Of a stretch of 64,000 bases of DNA, positions 24,999-36,507 are shown one piece after another. The position numbers and the translations under genes are program-made. Below the pieces are notes generated by a model. It saw only the letters and a program-made list of their open reading frames with translations. It was not told where the DNA came from and ran no database searches. Each line of letters starts with the position of its first letter. Position 1 is the first letter of the stretch. The stretch is from Micromonospora pattaloongensis (GTDB lineage: Bacteria > Actinomycetota > Actinomycetes > Mycobacteriales > Micromonosporaceae), in assembly GCF_900107255.1 (NCBI RefSeq), contig NZ_FNPH01000008.1:62001-126000 (forward strand). The letters run 5' to 3'.

Positions 24999-25754
24999 CT
25001 AGTCGAGAAGGCGACGGCGGAACCGGGCGTGGGCGAGCAGCCAGCCGAGCGCCACCCAGACGGCGAGATACAGCAGGTGGCCGGTCGCCGACCAGGCCGG
25101 CGCGACGCCCAGCGTGGCGGAGCGGCACAGGTCGACGCCGTGCCAGAGCGGCGACAGGTAGGCCAGCCACCGCAACACCGGCGGCAGCGACTCGACCGGG
25201 AAGAAGACGCCGGCGAACAGCGTCATCGGGATGACCGCGACCCGGAACAGCAGCGCCAGGTAGCTGTCGCTGGTGATGCTGGCGGAAAACGCGATGGTCG
25301 GCAGCGCCACCGCGGCGCCGATCAGCAGCACCAGCAGCAGCGTGACGGGCGCCCACGCCGAGTGCAGCGCGCCGAACGCGGCCGCGACGGCGAGGAACGC
25401 GGCGCTGGAGACCAGGACCCGCAGCAGCACGAACCCCAGCTGGCCGCCGAGCACGTCGACGACCCGCAGCGGCGCGGCGATCTGCGAGAAGTAGGTCTTG
25501 ACCCACTGAAACCCGCTCAACACGGGCCAGGTGGCCTCGCCCATCGCGACCTGCAGCGCGGTGGAGGCGATCAACCCGGGGACGATCCAGTCCAGGTACG
25601 GCACTCCCCCGATACCGCTATCCACGTAGGCCCCGACGCCCACGCCGAAGCTGAGCATGGTGAGCAGGGGCAGCAGAAAAGAGGAGAAGACGCTGCCGCG
25701 CCAGGTGCGCCGGTAGCCGACGAGGTGGTACTCGAGCACCGCGAGAGAGCCCAC
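24999..25754 (-). CDS. ABC-2 type exporter permease (first)
   Basis: A 251-residue ABC-2 permease with six helices: VLEYHLVGYRRTWRGSVFSSFLLP, LSFGVGVGAYVD, then FAGVFFPVESLPPVLRWLAYLSPLWHGVDL, the same layout as its neighbour at 24176-24985. The two are probably a heterodimer. The GTG start comes one base after the TGA of the ATPase gene, and the ATPase end supplies the ribosome site. Sequence similarity between both permeases is low outside the FF.VE..P..LRWL...SPL block. Confidence 0.8.
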   Translation of the reverse strand: MGSLAVLEYHLVGYRRTWRGSVFSSFLLPLLTMLSFGVGVGAYVDSGIGGVPYLDWIVPGLIASTALQVAMGEATWPVLSGFQWVKTYFSQIAAPLRVVDVLGGQLGFVLLRVLVSSAAFLAVAAAFGALHSAWAPVTLLLVLLIGAAVALPTIAFSASITSDSYLALLFRVAVIPMTLFAGVFFPVESLPPVLRWLAYLSPLWHGVDLCRSATLGVAPAWSATGHLLYLAVWVALGWLLAHARFRRRLLD

Positions 25755-25755
25755 C

Positions 25756-26694
25756 TCAGTCCACCAGTGTCCGGCCGGTCAGGTGCAGGAACACGTCCTC
25801 CAGCGTGCTGCGCCGCACCAGCACGCCGGCCGGCTCCAGCCCGCGCTGCTGTACCTGGGCCAGCGCCGCGTCGCCGTCGTCGGCGTAGAGCAGGAGGCGG
25901 TCGGGCAGCGCCTCCGTCCGCTCACCCACCCCGGCGAGCTTGCCGGCGATGTCCTCCGGGGCGTCCGCGGCGAAGCGCAGCTCCACCACCTCCCGCGTGG
26001 AGTAGCGCGTGATGAGCTCGCGCGGCGCCCCCTCGGCCACGATCCTCCCGCCGTCCATCACGACGAGCCGGTCGCAGAGCTGCTCCGCCTCGTCCATGTA
26101 GTGCGTGGTGAGCAACAGCGTCACGCCCTGCTGCTTCAACCGGAACAGCCGCTCCCAGACCAGGTGCCGGGCCTGCGGGTCGAGGCCGGTGGTCGGCTCG
26201 TCGAGGAGCACGATCTCGGGCTCGTTGACCAGCGCCCGCGCGATGGTGAGCCGGCGTTTCATCCCGCCCGAGAGCGGCTCCACCTTGCTGCCCGCGCGGT
26301 CGGTGAGCTGGACGAACTCGAGCAGCTCGTCGGCGCGCTCCCGCGCGACGCGGCGCGGGATGCGGAAGTAGCGCGCGTAGGTGGTGAGGTTTTCCCGGAC
26401 GGTCAGCTCGGGATCGAGGTTGTCCAGCTGGGGGCAGACCCCGAGCCGGGCCCGGATGGCGGGGCCCTGCCGGAGCGGGTCCATGCCGAGGATGCGCAAC
26501 GTGCCGGCGCTGGGCGCGGAGACGCACGCGATCATCCGCATCGTCGAGCTCTTGCCGGCGCCGTTCGGGCCGAGGAAGCCGAACGCCTCGCCGCGCGGCA
26601 CGTCCACGTCGATGCCGTCGACCGCCGTGAATTCGCCGAACCGCTTGCGCAGCCCCCGCGCGTGGATGAGGGCACCGTCGCTGCTCACCGTCAC
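25756..26694 (-). CDS. ABC exporter ATP-binding protein (DrrA/NodI class)
   Basis: A 312-residue single-domain ATPase. Walker A is GPNGAGKSST, the Q-loop VCPQLDNLDPELTVREN, the signature LSGGMKRRLTIARAL, Walker B IVLLDEPTTGLDPQAR, and the H-loop LLTTHYMDEAE. The C-terminal 90 residues (ELITRYSTREVVELRF ... VRRSTLEDVFLHLTGRTL) are the DrrA-type regulatory tail. It starts with one of two GTG codons (26694 or 26688). No good ribosome site is visible, and TAGGTT 7-12 nt upstream could be a -10 element of a nearly leaderless mRNA. It leads the three-gene exporter operon. Confidence 0.85.
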   Translation of the reverse strand: MTVSSDGALIHARGLRKRFGEFTAVDGIDVDVPRGEAFGFLGPNGAGKSSTMRMIACVSAPSAGTLRILGMDPLRQGPAIRARLGVCPQLDNLDPELTVRENLTTYARYFRIPRRVARERADELLEFVQLTDRAGSKVEPLSGGMKRRLTIARALVNEPEIVLLDEPTTGLDPQARHLVWERLFRLKQQGVTLLLTTHYMDEAEQLCDRLVVMDGGRIVAEGAPRELITRYSTREVVELRFAADAPEDIAGKLAGVGERTEALPDRLLLYADDGDAALAQVQQRGLEPAGVLVRRSTLEDVFLHLTGRTLVD

Positions 26695-27083
26695 GCCGAC
26701 GAACCTAACCCCGCGGTACGACGGTTCCGCTACCGAGTTCCCCCGTTTACCGGGCGTTGTTCCGGGCGGGTCGAACCGTGACGGCGCGTCACCGCGACAC
26801 GCCCGACCGCTTTCGTACAACCGAGAACAAAGTTTCCCTTAAGAATCTTGAACTTCGACCCAAAATCATCTAAGTTTTCACGCACGAAGCGTTACTCCTT
26901 CGGCCGCGTCGACCAGGCTCCCCGGGACGGGAACCCGAGTTCGTCGAGCCGGAGCGCGCACACGGTCCGCACCACCGAATAGGCCGAGGATGATACAAAC
27001 ACAGATTCTACTCGGTCTATTGCATTACCCTCTAAACCAGTCCGCGATAAGCCGCCGACCCCGCGCCAACTCCAGGTTAGGAA
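26695..27083. promoter_or_regulatory. Divergent promoter region between exporter operon and second ROK gene
   Basis: 389 bases without a gene, flanked by divergent starts. Bases about 26815-26880 are strikingly AT-rich for this genome (CTTAAGAATCTTGAAC, CAAAATCATCTAAGTTTTC), and a second AT-richer patch lies at 26985-27030. These are likely promoter and operator DNA for both genes. I see no perfect inverted repeat longer than about 6 bp and no ORF with coding character. Confidence 0.45.
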
Positions 27084-28277
27084 ATGACGAACATGTTGGG
27101 AGTCTGGCCGGAAAACCCGCACCAGTCGCAGGTCCTGCGCCTGCTGCGTGACAACGGGCCGGCGTCGCGGGCGGAGCTCGGCGACGCGGTCGGACTGTCC
27201 CGGTCCAAGGTGGCGACCGAGTTGGACCGACTGCTGGAGCGCGGCCTGATCGAGACGGTCGGCCCGGCCGCGTCGCGCGGTGGGCGGCGCTCGTCGATCG
27301 TCCGCATCGCCGCCGCCACCCGCTTCCTGAGCGTCAACATCGGCGCCACCACCATCGACCTCGCGGTCACCGACGGCGAGCTGCGGGTGCTCTCCCGGGT
27401 CACCGAGCGCACCGAGCTCCGGCTCGGGCCGACCGCCGTGATCGGCCAGGCCCTGGAGCTGATCAACAAGGTGCGCGCCGACTCCGGCACCACCCGGTTC
27501 ACCGGGGCCGGCATCGGAATACCCGGCCCGGTGAGCTTCCGCGAGGGCGTGCCCGTCTCCCCGCCGTTCATGCCCGGCTGGCACCGCTTCCCGGTGCGCG
27601 AGATGTTCAGCACCGAGCTGGGGTGCCCCGTGCTCGTCGACAACGACGTGAACATCATGGCGCTCGGCGAAAAGCACGCCGGCATCGCGAAGTCGTTCGA
27701 CGACTTCCTCTTCGTGAAGATCGGCGCGGGCATCGGCGCCGGCATCGTCGTCGGCGGCGCGGTCTACCGGGGCGCGAACGGCTGCGCCGGCGACATCGGG
27801 CACACCGCCGTCGACGAGGAGGGCCCGCTCTGCGTCTGCGGGAACGTCGGCTGCCTGGAGGCGTACTTCGGTGGGGCGGCGCTGACCCGTGACGCCCTGG
27901 CCGCCGCCCGCTCCGGCCGCTCGGACCACCTCGCCGAGCAGCTCGACCAGGCCGGCACGCTCACCGCGGTCGACGTCGCGCACGCGGCCGCCGCCGGCGA
28001 CCCGGTCGCGATCGGCCTAGTCCGCGACGGCGGGCGGCGCGTGGGGCAGGTGCTGGCGAGCCTGGTCAGCTTCTTCAACCCCGGGATGATCGTCATCGGC
28101 GGCGGGCTCGCCGGGATGGGGCACGCGCTGCTCGCCGAGATCCGCAGCGTGGTCTACCGGTCGTCACTGCCGCTGGCGACCGGCGACATGCCGATCGTGC
28201 TCTCGGAGATGGGCGATCAGGCCGGCCTGGTCGGCGCGACCCGCATGGTGAGCGACCACGTCCTCACCACCACCTGA
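27084..28277 (+). CDS. ROK-family transcriptional regulator (second)
   Basis: A 397-residue ROK repressor with an N-terminal winged helix (VLRLLRDNGPASRAELGDAVGLSRSKV) and an ASKHA domain holding GIGIPGPVSF, VLVDNDVNIMALGE, VKIGAGIGAGIVVGG and the zinc site CVCGNVGCLEA. The whole protein aligns block for block with the ROK regulator at 21273-22451, so the two are close paralogues. It stands alone on the plus strand, divergent from the exporter operon, which may be its target. The ATG at 27084 has AGGTTAGGAA just before it; an ATG three codons later is possible. Confidence 0.85.
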   Translation: MTNMLGVWPENPHQSQVLRLLRDNGPASRAELGDAVGLSRSKVATELDRLLERGLIETVGPAASRGGRRSSIVRIAAATRFLSVNIGATTIDLAVTDGELRVLSRVTERTELRLGPTAVIGQALELINKVRADSGTTRFTGAGIGIPGPVSFREGVPVSPPFMPGWHRFPVREMFSTELGCPVLVDNDVNIMALGEKHAGIAKSFDDFLFVKIGAGIGAGIVVGGAVYRGANGCAGDIGHTAVDEEGPLCVCGNVGCLEAYFGGAALTRDALAAARSGRSDHLAEQLDQAGTLTAVDVAHAAAAGDPVAIGLVRDGGRRVGQVLASLVSFFNPGMIVIGGGLAGMGHALLAEIRSVVYRSSLPLATGDMPIVLSEMGDQAGLVGATRMVSDHVLTTT

Positions 28278-28288
28278 CCCCGCGCCGG

Positions 28289-28819
28289 CTACAGCGAGGG
28301 GTCGGCCGTGCCGCGGGCCTGCGCCACCAGCGCCGCCGCGACCTCGCGCGCCTCGTCCGAGTCGTGGTCGGTCGCCGGGTCATAGCGGACCGTCCAGCTC
28401 AGCCCGTCGACGCCGCTGACCCGCCGCCCCACCACGCGCACTCCCCCGCCCGCGAACGGGTGGTGCAGGCTGTACGCCACCGAAGAGGTGACGCGGGCCC
28501 GCACGTGGTGCGGCACCTCCCCCGGTTCCCGCAGCCGGTACGACTGCACCGGCCGGTCCGCGACCACCCGGTACCCGTCGCGTTCGGCGACCACGTGCGC
28601 GGGGGTGACCGCGAGTTCGGTGCCGGACCAGACGGCCTTGTGGATCTCGTGCCAGCCCAGCCGCGCCGGCTGCGCGGGCAGCCAGAGGCCGCGGTTGGTC
28701 ACGACGACCACGGCCTCGGAGTCGGCGACGGCCGACCAGGCGAGCACCCGCTCGTCGCGGTCGAGCGCGGGGCGACGGTCGGCCGGCAGCTTGGGCCGGC
28801 GACGGAACAGCGCGATCAT
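28289..28819 (-). CDS. Conserved hypothetical protein following dnaG
   Basis: A 176-residue protein of unknown function without signal peptide or membrane helices. It begins with a basic leader (MIALFRRRPKLP) and is mainly predicted beta-strand: DRDERVLAWSAVADSEAVVVVTNRGLWLP, WHEIHKAVWSGTELAV, RARVTSSVAYSLHHPFAGG, VDGLSWTVRYDPATD. The pattern resembles PH-like or bPH domains seen in small actinobacterial proteins encoded after primase; that fold guess is weak. The start lies 2 nt after the dnaG stop, and the end of dnaG carries its GGAGG ribosome site, so it is made with primase. Confidence 0.65.
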   Translation of the reverse strand: MIALFRRRPKLPADRRPALDRDERVLAWSAVADSEAVVVVTNRGLWLPAQPARLGWHEIHKAVWSGTELAVTPAHVVAERDGYRVVADRPVQSYRLREPGEVPHHVRARVTSSVAYSLHHPFAGGGVRVVGRRVSGVDGLSWTVRYDPATDHDSDEAREVAAALVAQARGTADPSL

Positions 28820-28821
28820 CT

Positions 28822-30693
28822 CTACAAGCCTCCCGCCGCCTGCTCGCGCAACGCCCGCGCGTGCTGCTCCAGCGAGAGCAGCTCACCGAAGAGCGCGAAG
28901 TACTCGTCCTTGTTCGCGACCGGGTTGATCCGCTGCACCTTCGACTTCAGGTCCCGGATCCGCGCGGTGACCGCGCCCCACTCCAGCCGGGCGAGCGTCA
29001 CCGACACGTACCGCGGGTCCGGTTCGCCGTCGATGCGCAGCGGCTCGACCGCGAGCTCCCCGACGAGCGCCTTGGCGCCCAGATCCGCGCAGGCGTCCCG
29101 GATCGCCTCGATCCAGACCGCGCCCCCGGTCCCGGCGGCGGCCGCGCCGCCGACCTCGGTCACCGCGGCGCGGATGGCCACGTGCAGCGGGTGCCGGTAG
29201 ACCTCGGCGCCGAGCGCGTCGAACATCGGCCCGGCCAGGACGGGCACCTGCAGCGCCAGCTTCAGCGACTCGCGTTCCACCGTCAGCTGCGGGTTGTCCA
29301 CCTCGCCCTCGACCGGGGCCGGCCGGGCGCGGGTGTCCGGGGCCGCGCCGGCCTTCGGCGGAGCGGCGGCCGCGGCCAGCACCGCCCGCTGCACCGGCTC
29401 GATCTCCATGCCGAGGTCCCCGGCGAGCTTGCGGACGTACTCGGGGCGCTTCTCCCGGTCCTTGATCTTCGCCACCAGCGGCGCGGCCCGGCGCATCGCC
29501 TCCACCCGGCCGTCGACGGTGTCGAGGTCGAAGCGGTCCAGCACCTGGCGCAGCGCGAAGTCCACCAGCGGCTCCCGGCGCGCCACCAGGTCGCGCACGG
29601 CCATGTCGCCCTTGGCCAGCCGCAGCTCGCACGGGTCCATGTTGTCGGGGCTGACGGCGATGAAGGTACGGCCGACGAAGCGCTGGTCCTCCTCGAAGGC
29701 CCGCAGCGCGGCCTTCTGGCCGGCGGCGTCGCCGTCGAAGGTGAAGATGATCTCGCCGGCGACCGCGTCGGTGTCCATCAGCAGCCGACGCAGCACCCCG
29801 ATGTGGTCGGCGCCGAAGGCGGTGCCACAGGTCGCCACGGCGGTCGGTACGCCGGCGAGGTGGCAGGCCATCACGTCCGTGTAGCCCTCGACGATCACCG
29901 CCCGGCCCTGCTTCGCGATCTCCCGCTTCGCGTGGTCGATGCCGTAGAGCACGTGCGACTTCTTGTAGATCGGCGTCTCGGGGGTGTTCAGGTACTTCGG
30001 CCCGTCGTCATCGTCGAAGAGCTTGCGGGCGCCGAAGCCGATCACGTCGCCGGTCAGGTCACGGATCGGCCAGAGCAGCCGGCGGCGGAACCGGTCGATC
30101 AGCGACCCGGAGCGGGCCTCCCGGGACAGCCCGGCGGTGATCAGCTCCTGGGCGGTGAACCCCTGCTGCCGCAGGTGCTTGGTGAGCAGGTCCCACGCGT
30201 CGGGGGCGAAGCCGCAGCCGTACCGCTCGGCGGCCGCCTTGTCGAAGCCGCGCTGCGCGAGGAACTCGCGCGCCGGGCGCGCCCCCGCGCTGCCGAGCTG
30301 GCCGGTGTAGAACTCCACCGCGGCGGCGTGCGCCGCCACGAGACGCTGCTTCTGGCCGTGCTGCTGACGCACCGGCGCCGGGCCGGCCTCGAGGTAGCGC
30401 AGCTGGATGCCGGCCCGGTCGGCGAGGCGCTCGACGGACTCCACGAACGTCAGGTGCTCGGCGTCCATCAGGTACTTGATCGCGTCGCCGCCAGCACCGC
30501 AGCCGTGACAGAAGTAGACATTTCGCCCGGGAGCGACGGTGAAGGACGGCGTCTTCTCGTCGTGGAACGGACAGAGGCCCTTGAGGTTGCCGCCGCCGGC
30601 GGACTTCAACGTGACGCTCTCGGAGATGATGTCGGCGATGGAGGTGCGTTCCCGCACCAGCGCGATGTCCTCGTCCCGGATCCGACCAGCCAT
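28822..30693 (-). CDS. dnaG: DNA primase
   Basis: A 623-residue primase that makes RNA primers at the replication fork. The CHC2 zinc finger is at the start (CPFHDEKTPSF, then FCHGCGAGGDA). The TOPRIM catalytic core follows, with VIVEGYTDVMACH (about residue 270) and IIFTFDGDAAGQKAA (about 315). A C-terminal helicase-binding domain completes it, and the length is normal for actinobacteria. The ATG at 30693 gives the expected MAGRIRDEDI start; an upstream in-frame codon at 30750 adds residues not typical of the family. A conserved hypothetical gene follows immediately. Confidence 0.95.
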   Translation of the reverse strand: MAGRIRDEDIALVRERTSIADIISESVTLKSAGGGNLKGLCPFHDEKTPSFTVAPGRNVYFCHGCGAGGDAIKYLMDAEHLTFVESVERLADRAGIQLRYLEAGPAPVRQQHGQKQRLVAAHAAAVEFYTGQLGSAGARPAREFLAQRGFDKAAAERYGCGFAPDAWDLLTKHLRQQGFTAQELITAGLSREARSGSLIDRFRRRLLWPIRDLTGDVIGFGARKLFDDDDGPKYLNTPETPIYKKSHVLYGIDHAKREIAKQGRAVIVEGYTDVMACHLAGVPTAVATCGTAFGADHIGVLRRLLMDTDAVAGEIIFTFDGDAAGQKAALRAFEEDQRFVGRTFIAVSPDNMDPCELRLAKGDMAVRDLVARREPLVDFALRQVLDRFDLDTVDGRVEAMRRAAPLVAKIKDREKRPEYVRKLAGDLGMEIEPVQRAVLAAAAAPPKAGAAPDTRARPAPVEGEVDNPQLTVERESLKLALQVPVLAGPMFDALGAEVYRHPLHVAIRAAVTEVGGAAAAGTGGAVWIEAIRDACADLGAKALVGELAVEPLRIDGEPDPRYVSVTLARLEWGAVTARIRDLKSKVQRINPVANKDEYFALFGELLSLEQHARALREQAAGGL

Positions 30694-30914
30694 ACGGCGC
30701 CGCTCACCCCCCTGTCTCCGGCGTACATCCTGCCCTGCCGATCCGATCATCGGCGGCAGGGGTTCACGGTTGGCGCGCGCGTCACGTCCGGCCCGGGCCG
30801 CAACGGTGTCGCGGCGGACACGGACATCGATAGGATCCGTGCGCGTGGCCGGGGCCGCCCCGCCGGGACGTCGGTACCGACGATCAGGTCGGTGCGAGGA
30901 TTAGGGTCGTAGGC

Positions 30915-31361
30915 ATGTCGGATACGCCGTTGCGCAGGGTCGACACCGACACCGTGGCCGGGTTCATCGACAAGGTCGCCTGGCTGCGGGTCGAGGACGG
31001 TCGCGTCCTGGCGACCCGCTCCCACGGCCGGACCCTCTACTACCTCCCCGGCGGCGAGCGCGAGCCGGGCGAGACCGACCTGCAGACCCTGACGCGGGAG
31101 GTCGCCGAGGAGCTGACCGTGACGATCATGCCCGAGACCGTCACGCCGGTCGGCACCTTCGAGGCGCAGGCGGACGCGCAACCGCCCGGTGTGCTGGTGC
31201 GGATGGCGTGCTACGCCGCCGATTACGACGCCGCCGGCGCGCTCTCGCCGAGCGCCGAGATCGCCGAGCTGGCCTGGCTGACGTACGCCGATCGCGACCG
31301 GGTCTCCCCCGTCGAACAGCTGGTCTTCGATCAGCTCCACGCCACCGGCGAGCTGACCTAG
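30915..31361 (+). CDS. Nudix hydrolase
   Basis: A 148-residue Nudix protein. The Nudix box reads GGEREPGETDLQTLTREVAEEL, with the metal-binding REVAEE intact, though the final conserved glycine is replaced by threonine (EELTV). Such enzymes hydrolyse nucleoside diphosphate derivatives. TAGGGT about 10 nt before the ATG could be a -10 box of a leaderless transcript. The gene is divergent from dnaG and convergent with dgt: the two stop codons overlap in a single CTAG. The pairing with a dNTPase suggests nucleotide-pool cleaning, which is inference. Confidence 0.85.
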   Translation: MSDTPLRRVDTDTVAGFIDKVAWLRVEDGRVLATRSHGRTLYYLPGGEREPGETDLQTLTREVAEELTVTIMPETVTPVGTFEAQADAQPPGVLVRMACYAADYDAAGALSPSAEIAELAWLTYADRDRVSPVEQLVFDQLHATGELT

Positions 31362-32608
31362 CTGCTGGCCAGGCGCCGGTGCCAGGTCACGGCCGTGGGA
31401 TCGGTCAGCGAGGCGACCTGGTCGATCACCACGCGCAGCCGGGCGGCGTCGTCTCCGGCGGCCTTCCACAGCGGCGCGAAGACCGGATCGAGCCCCTCCG
31501 GCGCGCGGGCCAGCAACGCCGCCACCAGCTTGCTCAGCAGCTCCCGCTGCCGGTCGTACGCCGCGGCCGCCCCGGGCCGGCGCATCACGTAGCGCAACGC
31601 CATCCCCTTCAGCAGCGCGCACTGGGCGCGGATCCCGGACGGCACGACCAGATCGGCGGCGTAGCGCCGCAGCGCCGACCGGCCGAACCGTTCCCGGGTG
31701 GCGGCCACCGCGGCCGCGACGAACCGGCCGGTCAGCACGCTCGTCATCCGCTTCAGCGCCGCCTGGGCGCCGTGGCTGCCGTCATAGTCGACGAGCGGAC
31801 GCAGCGCCGGATCGCCGAGAAGCGCCAGCAGCACCGTGTCGAGCTCGTCGACCGACTCCGGCGAGTACGCCTGCGCCACGTCGACGCAGAGCGCGCGCCG
31901 CTCGTCGGCGTCGTGGAGCAGCCGGCGCAGCGGCAGGTACCCGCCGTAGATCGCGTCCTCCACGTCGTGCACCGAGTAGGCGACGTCATCCGCCCAGTCC
32001 ATGACCTGCGCTTCGAGGCTGCGCCGGCGCGGCTGCGGCACGCCGCGACGCAACCACGCGAAGACCTCGGCGTCGTCGGTGTACACCCCGAACTTGCGTT
32101 CGCCGTCCGCGCGCGGCCAGGGATATTTGCAGGTCGCGTCGAGGGACGCGCGGGTGAGGTTGAGCCCCGCGGACGAGGCGTCGGGGGCGATGACCTTGGC
32201 TTCCAACCGGGTGAGCACACGCAGCGTCTGCGCATTGCCCTCGAACCCGCCACAGGCTCGCGCGAGCGCGTCGAGCGCGGCCTCGCCGTTGTGCCCGAAC
32301 GGCGGATGCCCCAGGTCATGGGCGAGCCCCGCGACGTCGACGACGTCCGGGTCGCACCCGAGCCGCTCCCCCATCTCCCGCGCGATCTGGGCGACCTCCA
32401 GCGAGTGGGTCAGCCGCGTCCGCAGGAAGTCGTCGCCGCCGGTCGGACCGGCGGCACCGGCGGTGTGCACCTGGGTCTTCGCGGCGAGCCGCCGGAACGC
32501 GGCGGAGTGCAGCACCCGCGCTCGGTCGCGCTCGAACGGGCTGCGGCTGTGGCCGGTGTCCTTGGGCGGCTCCGGCCGCCACCGCTCGGCCTCGAACGCG
32601 GTGGTCAC
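31358..32608 (-). CDS. dgt: Deoxyguanosinetriphosphate triphosphohydrolase-like protein
   Basis: A 416-residue HD-domain dNTPase. The metal site is formed by TRLTHSLEVAQIARE (first His), GLAHDLGHPPFGHNGE (HD pair) and WADDVAYSVHDVEDAI (final Asp), in the usual spacing. The N-terminal RSPFERDRARVLHSAAFRRLAAKTQV block is the dGTPase signature. It converts dNTPs to deoxynucleoside and triphosphate, and in actinobacteria its gene often lies near dnaG, as here. It starts with GTG. Its stop overlaps that of the Nudix gene on the opposite strand. Confidence 0.9.
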   Translation of the reverse strand: MTTAFEAERWRPEPPKDTGHSRSPFERDRARVLHSAAFRRLAAKTQVHTAGAAGPTGGDDFLRTRLTHSLEVAQIAREMGERLGCDPDVVDVAGLAHDLGHPPFGHNGEAALDALARACGGFEGNAQTLRVLTRLEAKVIAPDASSAGLNLTRASLDATCKYPWPRADGERKFGVYTDDAEVFAWLRRGVPQPRRRSLEAQVMDWADDVAYSVHDVEDAIYGGYLPLRRLLHDADERRALCVDVAQAYSPESVDELDTVLLALLGDPALRPLVDYDGSHGAQAALKRMTSVLTGRFVAAAVAATRERFGRSALRRYAADLVVPSGIRAQCALLKGMALRYVMRRPGAAAAYDRQRELLSKLVAALLARAPEGLDPVFAPLWKAAGDDAARLRVVIDQVASLTDPTAVTWHRRLASS

Positions 32609-32696
32609 CGGCCGAGCCTAACGCCGGCCTGCGACATCGACGCGACTGTCCGGTTGCCGACTGCCAGGGCGTGTCGACGACAGGACAATCGGCGGC

Positions 32697-33182
32697 GTGA
32701 CGGGGCGCATGTGGCTTCGGAGCAGCCGGACGATCCAGATCGATGACATCCCCCCGACCCTGCGACGCGCGGTCGAGGAGCACTGTGCCGGTCAGCTCAT
32801 GGGCGACCTCGGCACCGCGACCGCCTGCTGCGCCACGCGTTCGGTCCACGTCCGCCGGCCGGGACTCAACTCCCGCGCGTTCGGGTTCGACGAACCGGAG
32901 CAACAGCGGGTGGACATCCTGCTGCCGCGCTACCTGGTGGTCGCGCGGATGGAGGGCGAACGCCGGACGTACGTGGTGTCGGCGCGGTTGGCCAGCATGA
33001 CCCTCGGCCCGTCGCTGACCACGTTGGGCGCGGTGATCAGCGACTTCGGGGTGGCGGTGACGGCGCAGTGGTCCGCGCACGGCACGGTCAGCCCGGTCTG
33101 GATCGGGCTCGGCGACGACGCGGACGGGTACGGGTTCCTCACCGCGCTGCGCGGCGCCGTCGCGGCGGCCCGCCCGGCCTGA
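32697..33182 (+). CDS. Hypothetical protein
   Basis: A 161-residue soluble protein that I do not recognise. There is no signal peptide and no membrane helix. Visible segments include RTIQIDDIPPTLRRAVEEH, ATACCATRSVHVRRPG, DEPEQQRVDILLPRYLVVAR and RTYVVSARLASMTL. A C-terminal half follows with WIGLGDDADGYGFLTALRGAVA. The strand pattern and coding-biased third positions support a real gene. It is divergent from dgt (88-nt gap) and convergent with a glyoxalase-like gene. The GTG start at 32697 or the ATG four codons later could be used. Confidence 0.6.
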   Translation: MTGRMWLRSSRTIQIDDIPPTLRRAVEEHCAGQLMGDLGTATACCATRSVHVRRPGLNSRAFGFDEPEQQRVDILLPRYLVVARMEGERRTYVVSARLASMTLGPSLTTLGAVISDFGVAVTAQWSAHGTVSPVWIGLGDDADGYGFLTALRGAVAAARPA

Positions 33183-33189
33183 CCCGGGA

Positions 33190-33205
33190 CGCCACCGGCG
33201 TGGCG
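33190..33205. terminator. Small hairpin between convergent genes
   Basis: CGCCAC (33190-33195) pairs with GTGGCG (33200-33205) across a CGGC loop, 8 nt after the plus-strand stop and 18 nt after the minus-strand stop. It could serve both directions. Confidence 0.4.
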
Positions 33206-33222
33206 ACCCCGGGCCCGTGGCG

Positions 33223-33591
33223 CTACGTGGCCTCCGCGGGGGTCCGCTGCTTGAGGATGCAGAACTCGTTGCCCTCCGGATCGGCCAGCACGATCCACCC
33301 CACGTCCGGCCCCTGACCGATGTCGACGTGCCGGGCGCCCATGTTGACCAGGCGCTCGACCTCGGCCTCCTGGTCGGTCGGGCGCAGGTCGATGTGGAGC
33401 CGGTTCTTCAGCTCCTTCGTCTCGGCGGCCGGCACGAAGATCAGACCCGGCAGCTGGTCCGGCGCGCGCCGGATCTCGATCTCGTCGGGCTTCTCGTACG
33501 TGATCTGGTAGCCGAGCGCCTCCGCCCACCACCGCGCGAGCCGCGCGGGGTCACGGGCGTCGACGACCAGGTTCTCCCACTGGCTACCCAT
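33223..33591 (-). CDS. VOC family (glyoxalase-like) protein
   Basis: A 122-residue protein with two beta-alpha-beta-beta-beta modules. It begins WENLVVDARDPARLARWWAEALGY and ends GWIVLADPEGNEFCIL, as in the Glyoxalase_6 group. Metal ligands of true glyoxalases (His/Glu) are partly present: HIDLRP and the E of PEGNEF. Members act in bleomycin-type resistance, isomerisation or lyase reactions, and many actinobacterial copies have no known role. The ATG has GGAGG 8 nt upstream. It is a single gene on the minus strand, 181 nt after the ppdK stop region in genome order. Confidence 0.75.
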   Translation of the reverse strand: MGSQWENLVVDARDPARLARWWAEALGYQITYEKPDEIEIRRAPDQLPGLIFVPAAETKELKNRLHIDLRPTDQEAEVERLVNMGARHVDIGQGPDVGWIVLADPEGNEFCILKQRTPAEAT

Positions 33592-33772
33592 GGGCCATGC
33601 CTCCGTTGCGATGGATCGACGCGATGACGCTTCAGGTTACGCGGGGTAGCCGGAATCGGCAGGGCGACCGCGAGGCACGGACCGAGCGTGACCGTTGGGG
33701 CGGTCGGACACCCGCCGGTCGGACACCGCCGTTCGGCCGAAACGTTCGCGGTCGATCAGGGATTTCCCGCCG

Positions 33773-36481
<2,709 letters not shown>

Positions 36482-36507
36482 CAGAGCCTCCCACGCGCCG
36501 AATCGAC

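Noticed and set aside
24999-26694. Self-resistance exporter of an antibiotic cluster
   Set aside because: The ABC-2 exporter is of the drug-export class, but no biosynthetic genes are found next to it.
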